From contig NZ_JAJEWQ010000003.1 of NCBI RefSeq assembly GCF_020687805.1, positions 485,736 to 549,735 of the forward strand: a stretch of 64,000 bases of DNA, in the 5' to 3' direction. Shown here in pieces: positions 7,172-16,231 of the stretch. The notes below the pieces were generated by a model that was not told the origin of the DNA, did not search any database, and saw only the letters and a list, made by a program, of their open reading frames with translations. This stretch comes from Planctobacterium marinum. GTDB lineage: Bacteria > Pseudomonadota > Gammaproteobacteria > Enterobacterales > Alteromonadaceae. Made by a program: the position numbers and the translations under genes. How positions within the stretch are numbered: the stretch's first letter is position 1; the number at the start of each line of letters is the position of its first letter.

Positions 7172-9733
7172 TCAGTTTCCCGATGCTAAAGGCAAGCTCG
7201 CAATGCGGCTGCGCTTTTGGATTTCAGGCAATACCGTCTGGCATTCAATCTGAGATTCGCCCTGCTTTAACGGTATCGTGTTATTCACTGGCAACCATTC
7301 CTCACCCTGCCAACGACACTGGACTTCCAGCCCTGGCCACGCCGTATTGACCTTCACCTGTTCGCCTTCAACCTGTATTCCCGGAGGGCCTAATCTGAAG
7401 GGCACATTCGCTAACAATGGACTGCTGAAATAGTTTGTTAGTGTCGCACTAAATCCCGCCCAGTCCTGAAGTTGCAGTTGGCGAAACGTTGCGGTTTCCT
7501 GAAACTCGAATGACTGTTGATATTGTGCCGGCATCTCCCAGCCAGCCTGGTGCCATGCACGTTCAGCAAAAGCCTGTAATCTTGGATACATCAAATAATT
7601 AAAAGTTCCCGGTGTACGCACTGCCTCAGTCCAGATTTGACTTTGCATTCCGGCAACGCGGGAACTGTTTTTGAATTCATTGACAGCCTGATAAGGTTGA
7701 CCCATACGATCCAGCCACTGACTGGCGTTGGCGGCCAGATTCTCCGGCATAAACTGGAATACCTTGAATTCATCGGTATTCTTTGATGCCCAGTAATAGC
7801 CGGTTTCCTGCGGGTGATTCGCATAGGGGAAATCGAAGTACAGCACATCCGGGTTTGACAACACCGTGGTCCAGCCTTTTTCACTAAACTCATTGGTTAT
7901 CTTGTGCCCACCCCAGAATAAAGTATCCCAGACATTCACCTGATGGCCTTGTTGTGCCTGCGAATCGATAACCTTATGCATTCCGTCGCTCCAGCCAGCG
8001 GCCTTTAAACCGTGCTGCGCGACGATATCAATCACTCTTGCCAGAAACATTGGCTTGATATCCTGTACGCCAGTTAAATCTTCACGTTCGGCAATCAGCT
8101 GACGGCACGCGGGAGAATTTATCCAGGCACCCGCGGTTTCATCAGCGCCAATATGGTAGGTTGTTAAAGGCGCATTCACTTGCTGATGCAACTGCTTTAC
8201 TTTACCGATGACGGTATCAATGAAATGATAGGTCGAATCAATGCAAGGATTCACGGTATTGTCGTGATAAAACTGCACCGAACTGTATTTAGTATCGTCA
8301 CCAAAATCCGACAGCAAAAACTCTTCTGCAGCGGCAATATCTTCACTGGCTTTGAATTTCCGGTAGCGAGACTCCATCGCTTTAACCGCGGCTCTGGCAT
8401 GGCCAGGTAAATCAAAGGAGGGGATAATTTCGATATGCCGTGCGTGGGCATATTCCAGTAATTGTTGATAATCCTGTACCGTCAGATAACCATTCACCGT
8501 ATTTTCACGGTGTGGACCACTGCCCAGTTGCGGCAACAAACACTGATCTTCCGCCGGGTCAAAACACCTGAATGCGCCTACATCAGTTAATTCCGGTAGT
8601 CCAGGAATTTGCAGTCTCCAGCCCTCATCGTCGGCCAGATGTAAATGTAGCTTATTCAGTTTCAACAGAAACATCTGCTCTAACAGCTGATACAGCGGTT
8701 TTTTACCCAAAAAGTTGCGTGACAAATCAACGTGCACACCGCGATAGTGATAACGTGGTGCATCGTCAATCGCGCCCAATGGCAATTGCAAACCGTGCAA
8801 TGCAAGTAACTGAAACAAACTGACAAACCCGTACTGCAACGCCGTTTCATCAGCAGCGGACAACAAGATTTTATTCTCAAACAAGCTCAGTCGGTACTGA
8901 GACGGCAATAAACTATCATCTTTGTTAAGCACCAGTTGGGTTGCCTCTGCGTTAGCGCTTACCCCCGCCTGCGCCAATAACTCAGTTAGCAGGCTATTCT
9001 CAACAAAGCTCCCCCAACTTATCGCCACACCGTCTTGCAAAGACACTAGCCCTTGTGAAGACCAGTTCGCCTGTTTCATAGCCGGGATTATTCGGGGCGT
9101 AGCATCAGGTTGCGGGTTATTGCCCAACATGGCCTGGTAATGCCGGTAGTGCCAGTTTGCATCCGCCAAGGCTAATTTGTCATCAGCATGGCGACGATAT
9201 TGCTCAGGTTTGATGTGAGGTACCAAATGAGGTAAGCGTTGCAATCCGGTTTCAGTGTCTGATTCTGGTTCAGTAGACTTTACCAGCAAGGCCTCACCGG
9301 TTTCCGACACCACAAAATAATTGGGCATAACGTCGGAGTGTGACGCATGCCAGAAGGCAGCTTTAAAACCAATGGTCTGTTCTGCTAACTGACTGAACTC
9401 CGTGCCGGTAAAGCGGATCTGATGTAAATCACCATTGATATGCTGAATATCCAATTGCTCATGATCATCCCACTTTATAGGTGCAATATGACTGAAATAC
9501 AGAGCAAAGGGCGCAACTGAATTCCGCTGGGGTAATGACAGGCGAATTTGCCCGGTAAAACAGGGGCCTTTGAACAAGGTTTCACAATCGGTGTCATCCA
9601 GGTTAGACAGTACCTGGTATTGCACCTGTAAATTTTCAGATAAATCGGCTAATGACATTGCTCTGGCAGTTGCAGCACTTGAAGCTATCGCCCAAATACT
9701 CATGACAATCAACGTTTTACTTAGCAATCTCAT
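7172..9733 (-). CDS. hex: Beta-N-acetylhexosaminidase / chitobiase, GH20
   Basis: This 853-residue secreted enzyme releases terminal GlcNAc from chitooligosaccharides. A signal peptide covers about residues 1-25 (ending ATARA). An N-terminal chitobiase carbohydrate-binding-like domain (about 35-170), a GH20b-type alpha/beta domain (about 210-325), the GH20 TIM barrel (from YHYRGVHVDLSRN near 328 to about 770) and a small C-terminal beta domain follow. The catalytic pair of substrate-assisted GH20 enzymes is seen in HIGADE, Asp531-Glu532. It lies downstream of the receptor gene and upstream of nagKBAP on the same strand. The periplasm is the likely location given the TonB receptor next door; secretion beyond it cannot be excluded. 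Confidence 0.92.
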   Translation of the reverse strand: MRLLSKTLIVMSIWAIASSAATARAMSLADLSENLQVQYQVLSNLDDTDCETLFKGPCFTGQIRLSLPQRNSVAPFALYFSHIAPIKWDDHEQLDIQHINGDLHQIRFTGTEFSQLAEQTIGFKAAFWHASHSDVMPNYFVVSETGEALLVKSTEPESDTETGLQRLPHLVPHIKPEQYRRHADDKLALADANWHYRHYQAMLGNNPQPDATPRIIPAMKQANWSSQGLVSLQDGVAISWGSFVENSLLTELLAQAGVSANAEATQLVLNKDDSLLPSQYRLSLFENKILLSAADETALQYGFVSLFQLLALHGLQLPLGAIDDAPRYHYRGVHVDLSRNFLGKKPLYQLLEQMFLLKLNKLHLHLADDEGWRLQIPGLPELTDVGAFRCFDPAEDQCLLPQLGSGPHRENTVNGYLTVQDYQQLLEYAHARHIEIIPSFDLPGHARAAVKAMESRYRKFKASEDIAAAEEFLLSDFGDDTKYSSVQFYHDNTVNPCIDSTYHFIDTVIGKVKQLHQQVNAPLTTYHIGADETAGAWINSPACRQLIAEREDLTGVQDIKPMFLARVIDIVAQHGLKAAGWSDGMHKVIDSQAQQGHQVNVWDTLFWGGHKITNEFSEKGWTTVLSNPDVLYFDFPYANHPQETGYYWASKNTDEFKVFQFMPENLAANASQWLDRMGQPYQAVNEFKNSSRVAGMQSQIWTEAVRTPGTFNYLMYPRLQAFAERAWHQAGWEMPAQYQQSFEFQETATFRQLQLQDWAGFSATLTNYFSSPLLANVPFRLGPPGIQVEGEQVKVNTAWPGLEVQCRWQGEEWLPVNNTIPLKQGESQIECQTVLPEIQKRSRIASLPLASGN

Positions 9734-9768
9734 TAACCAACACCTTACTTTCAGAATGTTTGTAAAAG

Positions 9769-9798
9769 CTGGCTCTGCGACATCAGCAACAGAGCCAG
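9769..9798 (-). terminator. Hairpin between receptor and hex genes, possible attenuating terminator
   Basis: CTGGCTCTG at 9769-9777 pairs with CAGAGCCAG at 9790-9798 (9-bp stem, 12-base loop). On the minus strand CTTTTAC follows, a weak T-tract. It may partly terminate receptor transcription or protect the upstream message; the short T-tract makes full termination doubtful. Confidence 0.45.
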
Positions 9799-9883
9799 TA
9801 ACACACTATGCCAGTTTTCTACATCCTTGTAGATATTACCCGATTAAGCGTACAATACGGGTAATTGACATACACACACTTTA

Positions 9884-12559
9884 TTAAAACTTAAAGCTGG
9901 CTCCGGCAAAGAAGCGTCTGCCGTTAGAGCTTTGGGTACCACCTACGCGATGTCCGTCAGTAGCGCGCTCGTAGTAGTTTTCCCAGATCTCATCAGTGAT
10001 ATTCAACGCCTCAAACTTCAGCGTAATATCCTCGGTCACGTTCCAGCTAAACTGCGCATCCAACTGCGATTGTTCGTCGCGATAACGATTACCAAACTCA
10101 GTTAAGGCCAGGAAATACTCGGAGCGATGCGTATAGTTCAGACGCGCACTGTACAAATCGTTTTCATAGTACACACCCAGGTTATAAGACTCTTTTGAGT
10201 TGTAAGGCAAGTCAATCAGAGTATCACCGTCTTTTAATTCACTGACATCGTTATAGGTAACATTGAAGTAACCACCAAAACCGTTGTCCCAGGCGTGTTG
10301 CAATTGAATTTCAATACCTTCAACCGTTGCCGTACCCGTATTGATTGGGGTATTCAACTGATTGATCAGAACCCCATTCACTTCTTTGGCGATGATCTTA
10401 TCAACAATAATGTCTGAGCGGTCTTTGGTGAATGCCGTTACAGCAAAGACAGACGCATCAGTGAAATACCATTCGGCACCAATTTCAAAGCTGGTTGCGC
10501 GCTCGGCTTTCAGATTCGGGTTACCGGCACTACCTGAACTGGTTTCCGGTGTCAGGTTGTAAGACGCTGACAATTGAAACGGTGAAGGACGTGCAATGGT
10601 TTTACCAGCAGCAGCACGTAATACCACGTCACTGGTTAAATCATAAGATACGTTGACGCTGGGCAACCAGGCTGAATAATCATCAGATTCGGAAGTGGGT
10701 GTGCCAGTGGCAAGATCATAACCTTGCGAATCCTGATCAGTAGTAACATAACGCAAACCGATGTTACCGCGAATGTTCTCATCTTCGAAATTAGCCATGG
10801 TGTACAGGGCAGTGATGTCTTCGTCAATGGCATAAGAAGCTTCGCTCAGGAACACGTTGTCGGTGCGGCAAAGTTCGGTTTCACCACCCACACACTCTGC
10901 CACAGCATACATTGCGTTGTACATAGCGTCTTTGTCAGGCATGAAGTAAGAAGCCGCAACACCATTAGTATTACTGTGCGATACATCAACCATATCACCT
11001 GACCAGAATTGGCTGGCCGGGCCAAGGCTACCCTCACCAACTGGGGCCAGGTTGTTTAGTGTAGTCCGGTAACGATTCTGTTCAAACGAGCGATTGCGAA
11101 TTTTAAGACCCGATTTAATGCTGTTGACTGCGCCCCAACTGACGTCGTGGGTGTAATCCAACTGCAGATATGTTTCTTCGTCTTCAGACACGTTACTTTG
11201 GTCGAAGATGCCGCCTAACCACATTTCGTCGCCAGGGTTTTGTAACCAGGGGCTGGGGCCTACGAAATCAATATAAGGATTGGTGCTGTCGGGGTTGTAG
11301 TAGTTAAAGGCAGCACGTGGATCGGTGTGGTCTACCCAAAACTCTGTGAAGAAGTCGTTGTTGATACCTTCACCCACTGTGCGACCGATTTGCCAATGCA
11401 ACTTACCTGACTCAGTATTGTAGTTACCTTCAAAATCAAGCAACTCAGTGGAGGCTTCTGAACCATCGCGGAAGATATTATCGTAAGCCATATGGCGCGC
11501 CCAACCTGGACGGTTGTCAACACCGAAAACCTGAATACTGTCAATCACTGCATCGCTGTTGACTGTACCAGGATTGGGGTTATCGCCCATCGCGAACACA
11601 CCACGGAACGGGATACCGATCAGGTTAGAGTTCACATTGGACGCTTTTAATGTCGAGCTAAGATAATGCAGTGTCATGTCCAGATCATCACTGGGGGCCC
11701 ACTGCGCCGTAATATCATAACCGATGCGTTCACGTTCCTGCTGGAATAATGCTGACCCCATACCCCAGGCAACCGCACCTTTTTGCGATGCTCCGGCGGG
11801 AGCTTCTAATGCCTCTTCAATACGGGCAACAGACGGGCCAAACCAACCAAAGTCTTCATTCGTTTCACGACGTACATTGCGCTCCTGGAAAGAAGCAGAC
11901 ACTAACACACCAAAGGTTTCGTCCTCGTTTTTCCAGCTGTAAAGGCCGGATAAAGACGGGTCAGTGTCTTCTGACAAATCATTGTATTGGGCTTCAACAG
12001 AGGCCTGCATGGTACCTGATTCAAGATCTAACGGCTTGCGCGTCCGTAAAATCACCGTACCACCGATTGCGCCTTCATCAATATCGGCCTGCGCTGACTT
12101 GTAGACTTCCAGACCTGCCACCATTTCAGACGCCAGCATTTCAAAGTTAAAGTTACGACCTGCTGAATCTAATACAAACCACTGTGCAGTACCTACTGCC
12201 TGGCCATTCAGCAATGTCAGGTTTTTATCAGGTTGAATACCACGAATCGTTACCCCCTGCCCTTCACCGAAATCACGGTCAATGGTGATCCCCGGAATGC
12301 GCGACAAAGATTCAGCCACGTTTTTATCCGGAAACTTGCCGATATCTTCTGCGTTGATGGCATCCACGATGGCGTTAGAAAAACGCTTCGCATTGATGTT
12401 GGCTTTTTGACTGCCACGAATACCGGTTACTTCGATAGTTTCGACATTATCAGCAGTCTCCTCTTGTGCCAGTGCAGGTTGAGCCAAAAGACTCAGTGCA
12501 CCTGAAGCGAGAGCGACCTTAATGCCACGAGACAGCCTGGTAAGATTTGTTGTGTTCAT
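9884..12559 (-). CDS. TonB-dependent outer-membrane receptor for GlcNAc/chitooligosaccharides
   Basis: The predicted precursor of 891 residues from the ATG at 12559 has a signal peptide ending QPALA, a TonB-box-like stretch (TIEVTGI), the plug domain with NVAESLSRIPGITIDRDFGEGQGVTIRG, a long beta-barrel and a C-terminal aromatic (final residues ASFKF), as in outer-membrane proteins. The frame extends 14 codons further upstream, but that part overlaps the operator and lacks a good ribosome site; GAGGA lies about 10 bases before 12559. Position between nagR and hex and the palindromes in its promoter argue for uptake of GlcNAc oligomers. The substrate is inferred from context only. Confidence 0.88.
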   Translation of the reverse strand: MNTTNLTRLSRGIKVALASGALSLLAQPALAQEETADNVETIEVTGIRGSQKANINAKRFSNAIVDAINAEDIGKFPDKNVAESLSRIPGITIDRDFGEGQGVTIRGIQPDKNLTLLNGQAVGTAQWFVLDSAGRNFNFEMLASEMVAGLEVYKSAQADIDEGAIGGTVILRTRKPLDLESGTMQASVEAQYNDLSEDTDPSLSGLYSWKNEDETFGVLVSASFQERNVRRETNEDFGWFGPSVARIEEALEAPAGASQKGAVAWGMGSALFQQERERIGYDITAQWAPSDDLDMTLHYLSSTLKASNVNSNLIGIPFRGVFAMGDNPNPGTVNSDAVIDSIQVFGVDNRPGWARHMAYDNIFRDGSEASTELLDFEGNYNTESGKLHWQIGRTVGEGINNDFFTEFWVDHTDPRAAFNYYNPDSTNPYIDFVGPSPWLQNPGDEMWLGGIFDQSNVSEDEETYLQLDYTHDVSWGAVNSIKSGLKIRNRSFEQNRYRTTLNNLAPVGEGSLGPASQFWSGDMVDVSHSNTNGVAASYFMPDKDAMYNAMYAVAECVGGETELCRTDNVFLSEASYAIDEDITALYTMANFEDENIRGNIGLRYVTTDQDSQGYDLATGTPTSESDDYSAWLPSVNVSYDLTSDVVLRAAAGKTIARPSPFQLSASYNLTPETSSGSAGNPNLKAERATSFEIGAEWYFTDASVFAVTAFTKDRSDIIVDKIIAKEVNGVLINQLNTPINTGTATVEGIEIQLQHAWDNGFGGYFNVTYNDVSELKDGDTLIDLPYNSKESYNLGVYYENDLYSARLNYTHRSEYFLALTEFGNRYRDEQSQLDAQFSWNVTEDITLKFEALNITDEIWENYYERATDGHRVGGTQSSNGRRFFAGASFKF

Positions 12560-12586
12560 GTTCCCATTTTCCTCAGTTTGCCGTTT

Positions 12587-12600
12587 TGACAACGTTGTCA
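12587..12600. promoter_or_regulatory. Predicted NagR operator at the receptor promoter
   Basis: TGACAACGTTGTCA is a perfect 14-bp palindrome 28 bp upstream of the receptor ATG. A TAAAAT -10-like hexamer on the minus strand (12600-12605) directly abuts and overlaps its edge, so binding would block the promoter or clearance. A good matching -35 was not seen. Confidence 0.8.
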
Positions 12601-12663
12601 TTTTACTTCAAAAAATTTTGACTCGGTCGTCAGGTTTTCATTATTTCAGGTTAAAAAATGAAA

Positions 12664-12677
12664 TGACAACGTTGTCA
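12664..12677. promoter_or_regulatory. Second perfect NagR operator in the receptor-nagR intergenic region
   Basis: A second TGACAACGTTGTCA lies 63 bp from the first copy. On the minus strand its outer edge forms TTGACA, which could itself serve as a -35 element. The two copies, about 77 bp centre to centre (near seven helical turns), could allow looping by a LacI-type tetramer or dimer pair, and could also give autoregulation of the divergent regulator gene. Confidence 0.8.
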
Positions 12678-12808
12678 ATTTCCCGTAACATTAATCTAAC
12701 AAATTTTGCAATGCAACCATTTAATTGCTTTTTTTTTAGCTAAGTCGTTACAATCCATTCACAAGAGTGCGTTAAAACTGAGCAATATCAGCCGTTTCAG
12801 GGGATTTT

Positions 12809-13837
12809 TTGAAAGCAACAATAAAAGACGTCGCAAAATTAGCCGGCGTATCAATCAAAACCGTGTCGCGAGTCATCAATAAAGAAGACTCGGTTAAGCC
12901 CGACACCGAACTCAAGGTACAGGCCGCGATAGATGAATTGAGTTACCGACCGAATAGCTCGGCCCGTAACCTGGCCGCCACGCAGTCATTTGCCATCGGG
13001 TATATTTACGATAACCCAAATGCCTATTATGTCATTGATATGCAAAACGGTATCCTCAAGGAATGCCTGAGCAATGGCTTTGAACTTATCATTCACCCCT
13101 GCAATGCATCTGATGAGAACATTGTTTCTGAGGTCAAAGACATGGTTCGTCGCTCTCAGTTGGCCGGTCTGGTGTTGTCTCCCCCTTTGTCTGAAATGCC
13201 GGAAGTACTGGCGGCTCTGGACGAAATCAATATGAATTATGTGAGAATCTTGTCCGGCGCAGGTGACAAACAAACTACCGGCCCTTGCGTACTGGTTAAT
13301 GACCGCAGTGCCAGTGAAAAGATCACAGAACACCTGATTACCCTGGCTCATCAGCGCATAGCCTTTATCACCGGAGACAAAGATCACCAGTCTACCGATG
13401 AGCGCTTACAGGGTTATAAAACCGCACTGCTGAAACACCAGTTAGCGGTGGAAGAACAATTAATTATCGACGGCCACTATTCGTTTGAGGCCGGCGTAGA
13501 AGGGGCAAAAACCTTACTGAGTCTGAACAATCCCCCGACGGCCATATTTGCCTGTAACGATGAAATCGCCGCTGGAGCATTATTCGCTGCGCGTCTGATG
13601 AGTTTTGATGTACCAAAAGACGTTGCTATCGCCGGTTTCGAGGATAACCCCTTTTCCCGCCAAACCTGGCCCAAGCTGACGACAGCAGCCCAGCCCACCA
13701 GCTTAATTGCCCGCAAAGCGACTTCACTGTTAATTCGCACTATAAAAAACAAGCGCAAAGGCGATAAAGAAGATATTCACAATCAATATTTTGAACCGGA
13801 GTTAGTGGTGCGTGAGTCAACGCACCTCAGTGATTAG
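12809..13837 (+). CDS. nagR: LacI-family repressor, predicted NagR
   Basis: Residues 2-50 form a LacI-type helix-turn-helix with hinge helix (TIKDVAKLAGVSIKTVSRVI, then YRPNSSARNLA). The rest is a periplasmic-binding-protein-like effector domain with CNDEIAAG and AIAGFEDNPF. The start is a TTG at 12809 with AGGGG six bases upstream. In related bacteria the LacI-type NagR represses the nag regulon and responds to a pathway intermediate; here the 14-bp palindromes upstream of the receptor and nagK genes are its likely targets. The effector is not deducible from sequence. The gene is divergent from the receptor and nearly touches the halogenase-like gene, so the two may be cotranscribed. Confidence 0.88.
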   Translation: MKATIKDVAKLAGVSIKTVSRVINKEDSVKPDTELKVQAAIDELSYRPNSSARNLAATQSFAIGYIYDNPNAYYVIDMQNGILKECLSNGFELIIHPCNASDENIVSEVKDMVRRSQLAGLVLSPPLSEMPEVLAALDEINMNYVRILSGAGDKQTTGPCVLVNDRSASEKITEHLITLAHQRIAFITGDKDHQSTDERLQGYKTALLKHQLAVEEQLIIDGHYSFEAGVEGAKTLLSLNNPPTAIFACNDEIAAGALFAARLMSFDVPKDVAIAGFEDNPFSRQTWPKLTTAAQPTSLIARKATSLLIRTIKNKRKGDKEDIHNQYFEPELVVRESTHLSD

Positions 13838-13838
13838 T

Positions 13839-15314
13839 ATGGCAAATTCAATTCTCATCGTAGGTGGTGGTACCGCAGGCTGGATGACAGCCCTGTACCT
13901 TTCACACAAACTGTCCAGCAATGTCAATATTTCCCTGGTGGAGTCTCAGGACATAGGCACAGTGGGTGTTGGCGAAGGTTCAACACCTTATTTAAAACAG
14001 TATTTCGAGGCCTTAAACATTGATGAAGCGCAATGGATGCAGGCCACAGATGCCACCTATAAATCGGGAATTCGCTTTGATGACTGGAGTCACGAATCAG
14101 GGTATGAAAGCTATTTTCACCCTTTTTTCAACGCATTTGATAAAAAGCCCGCTGAAATGTTTTTCTACAACTGTGGCCTTCGCCGCAGAGGCTTTGACGC
14201 TGACGCCAATCCGGACAACTATTTCACAGCCGCATACATTGCAGAGCAATTTAAAAGCCCCAAATTGATAAATCCGCAAGACACTTATGTGGACTATGCC
14301 TACCACTTTGATGCCACCAAACTCGGACACTTTTTACGGGACAAAGCCAAAGCCAACGGCGTCAAACATCATATTGCTAATGTCACCAGCGTTGGTACAG
14401 ATCCATCCGGACAGATTAAAAGTGTCATGACAGACACCGGGCTAAAATTAACCGGTAACCTGTTTATTGACTGTTCCGGATTTAAGTCACTGCTAACGCA
14501 AAAAACCTTAAAGCGGGAATTTACCAGCTATCAGGACACCCTGTTTAACGATGCCGCCGTGGCTATTCAGACTCCACCTGACACGCCTCACAAATTTAAA
14601 ACCCAAACCCGTTCGAAAGCACTGAAAAATGGCTGGATGTGGCAAATTCCATTAACCAGCCGTTGGGGAAATGGCTATGTTTACAGTTCCCGTCACACTA
14701 CTGCGCTGCATGCAGAACACGAATTAAAAGCAGAATTGGGCTTAGCGCCTGATGCAGATGTGCAGGTCAGGCACCTGAACATGAAAGTGGGTCGCGTCAG
14801 CGAACACTGGTCCGGGAACTGCATTGCCATTGGATTGTCTCAGGGATTTATTGAGCCGCTGGAAGCAACGGCGTTGATGCTGGTTCAATTTGCGATACAA
14901 AACCTATCGGAAATCCTGGAAACCGGTAACTTTTCCAATGTCGATATTCGCCATTACAATAGCGAAATGAACCGCCTGTTTGACGGCGTCAAAGACTACG
15001 TATCCCTACATTACCTATTGAATACCCGCAAAGACAGTCAGTACTGGATTGATGCCAGAGAAGAAATTCAGGTGTCTGAGAACCTGAAGTTTTTGATCAA
15101 AGCCTGGGACAGAGGGGAAGACTTTGAAGCCGCACTGAAGAAAGTAGAATCTGAGTTAGTGTATTTGCGGCCGTCATGGTATTGCATATTGTCCGGTATG
15201 GGACGTCATCCGGAGCGATTACAAGCCACCAGCAAAGCAGGTCCGGTAAAAATATCTAAAGACTACTGTAATCGCATTACGCAAAAATACTTTAGTGATA
15301 ATATTGTGCTTTAA
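13839..15314 (+). CDS. Flavin-dependent halogenase-like protein (tryptophan halogenase family)
   Basis: The 491-residue protein has the FADH2-dependent halogenase marks: GGGTAGWM Rossmann loop at residues 9-16, VGEGSTP near 43-49, the lysine of ATYKSG (Lys75, equivalent to catalytic Lys79 of PrnA/RebH), the WxWxIP motif as WMWQIP at 266-271, and FIEPLEATA with the conserved glutamate at 342. All key residues are present, so an active enzyme is possible. The ATG at 13839 begins 1 bp after the nagR stop; a longer form from a GTG at 13812 is possible. Relatives next to TonB receptors and sugar regulators are common in Alteromonadales and Caulobacter-type genomes, but their natural substrate is not clear. 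No flavin reductase gene is adjacent. Confidence 0.85.
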   Translation: MANSILIVGGGTAGWMTALYLSHKLSSNVNISLVESQDIGTVGVGEGSTPYLKQYFEALNIDEAQWMQATDATYKSGIRFDDWSHESGYESYFHPFFNAFDKKPAEMFFYNCGLRRRGFDADANPDNYFTAAYIAEQFKSPKLINPQDTYVDYAYHFDATKLGHFLRDKAKANGVKHHIANVTSVGTDPSGQIKSVMTDTGLKLTGNLFIDCSGFKSLLTQKTLKREFTSYQDTLFNDAAVAIQTPPDTPHKFKTQTRSKALKNGWMWQIPLTSRWGNGYVYSSRHTTALHAEHELKAELGLAPDADVQVRHLNMKVGRVSEHWSGNCIAIGLSQGFIEPLEATALMLVQFAIQNLSEILETGNFSNVDIRHYNSEMNRLFDGVKDYVSLHYLLNTRKDSQYWIDAREEIQVSENLKFLIKAWDRGEDFEAALKKVESELVYLRPSWYCILSGMGRHPERLQATSKAGPVKISKDYCNRITQKYFSDNIVL

Positions 15315-15341
15315 TTCAGGTACGTTACACAGAGTAGGATC

Positions 15342-15626
15342 ATGTCCCCAGAAGTCATTGCTATTTGCCAACAACTTATCCGCGAAGGTAAGACGGTCTC
15401 CACCGGTATGTTGAAATCCCGTTTACCTGGCAACACGCCCTATTCCGAAATAATCAGGGCGGTGCAATATTGTAAACAAAACCCGGAGGCCATTTCTGAG
15501 ATTAAGGCGACCCCAAAAGCTCAGACTGTGACAGCCCCACTCTCCGATGCTGAACGTATCAGCCAACTGGAAAACCGCATTGCTGCGATGGAACAGCGAA
15601 TCGCGCAACTGGAACTATCTCACTGA
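15342..15626 (+). CDS. Small hypothetical protein with C-terminal coiled coil
   Basis: This 94-residue protein has an N-terminal helical segment of about 50 residues that reads like a small winged-helix or KfrA-type DNA-binding unit (GKTVSTGMLKSRLPG, IIRAVQYC), a short linker, and a C-terminal heptad segment (about residues 68-92, ISQLENRIAAMEQRIAQLE). The ATG at 15342 has AGGA seven bases upstream. I do not recognise the family with certainty. It overlaps the convergent syd gene by 7 bp at the stop codons. Confidence 0.6.
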   Translation: MSPEVIAICQQLIREGKTVSTGMLKSRLPGNTPYSEIIRAVQYCKQNPEAISEIKATPKAQTVTAPLSDAERISQLENRIAAMEQRIAQLELSH

Positions 15627-16180
15627 GCCTCATAAGCCACGGGCTGCAGCGTATCCAGAAATTCTGCCAGGCTATTGGCCAGTATTTCCTGAGGCTCCTT
15701 GCCCACCTGCTCCAGGGCAACCTCGCCGGTGTCGTTAAGCACAGATAAAATAAAATCTTCTTCATCAGTAACCGCAAAAAACAAGGTTTCAGCCTGCCTT
15801 AAGCGACGCTTCATCATAACGTGTGCTATCAGGTTTTCCTGCAACCTTATAAAATCATCCTGATTCCAGGGCACCAGTAATTGCAGATCTCCGCGAGTTG
15901 TTCGGGCATTCAGGTTGTCACCGTAATAACGCGTGTAATAGCTTTCCAACTGCTTATCCGGTTGTAACCCCAACCCATCTACCAGCGCCTGTAAATCGTG
16001 GTTTTGATTTTGCCGAACAGGTTGCCACCGGACTTTGCCTGATTCATCCGGTTGTCCATCTTCGGCCGGAGAAGGCCATTGCGCATCACTGTCGAGCAGT
16101 AAATGGATGTTTTCCTGCGCCTGATATCTCAGCCATCGGTTAACAAATTTATCGAAAGAATCGTTGATGTCTGTTGTCAT
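15620..16180 (-). CDS. syd: SecY-interacting protein Syd
   Basis: The 186-residue sequence matches Syd: an N-terminal FDKFVNRWLRYQ helix, the PLL-like substrate region with YYTRYYGDNL, then LQLLVPWNQDDF-RLQENL and a C-terminal LNDTGEVALEQVGKEP. Syd is a peripheral cytoplasmic-face protein that binds SecY and acts on disordered translocons. The gene is divergent from queF with 51 bp between them; the syd/queF neighbourhood is also seen in enterobacteria, which supports both calls. Length is normal. Confidence 0.88.
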   Translation of the reverse strand: MTTDINDSFDKFVNRWLRYQAQENIHLLLDSDAQWPSPAEDGQPDESGKVRWQPVRQNQNHDLQALVDGLGLQPDKQLESYYTRYYGDNLNARTTRGDLQLLVPWNQDDFIRLQENLIAHVMMKRRLRQAETLFFAVTDEEDFILSVLNDTGEVALEQVGKEPQEILANSLAEFLDTLQPVAYEAQ

Positions 16181-16231
16181 TCCCGGGTCACAATCTTAAA
16201 ATTAGCGAATTAGTGGCAAGATTAACAAATA

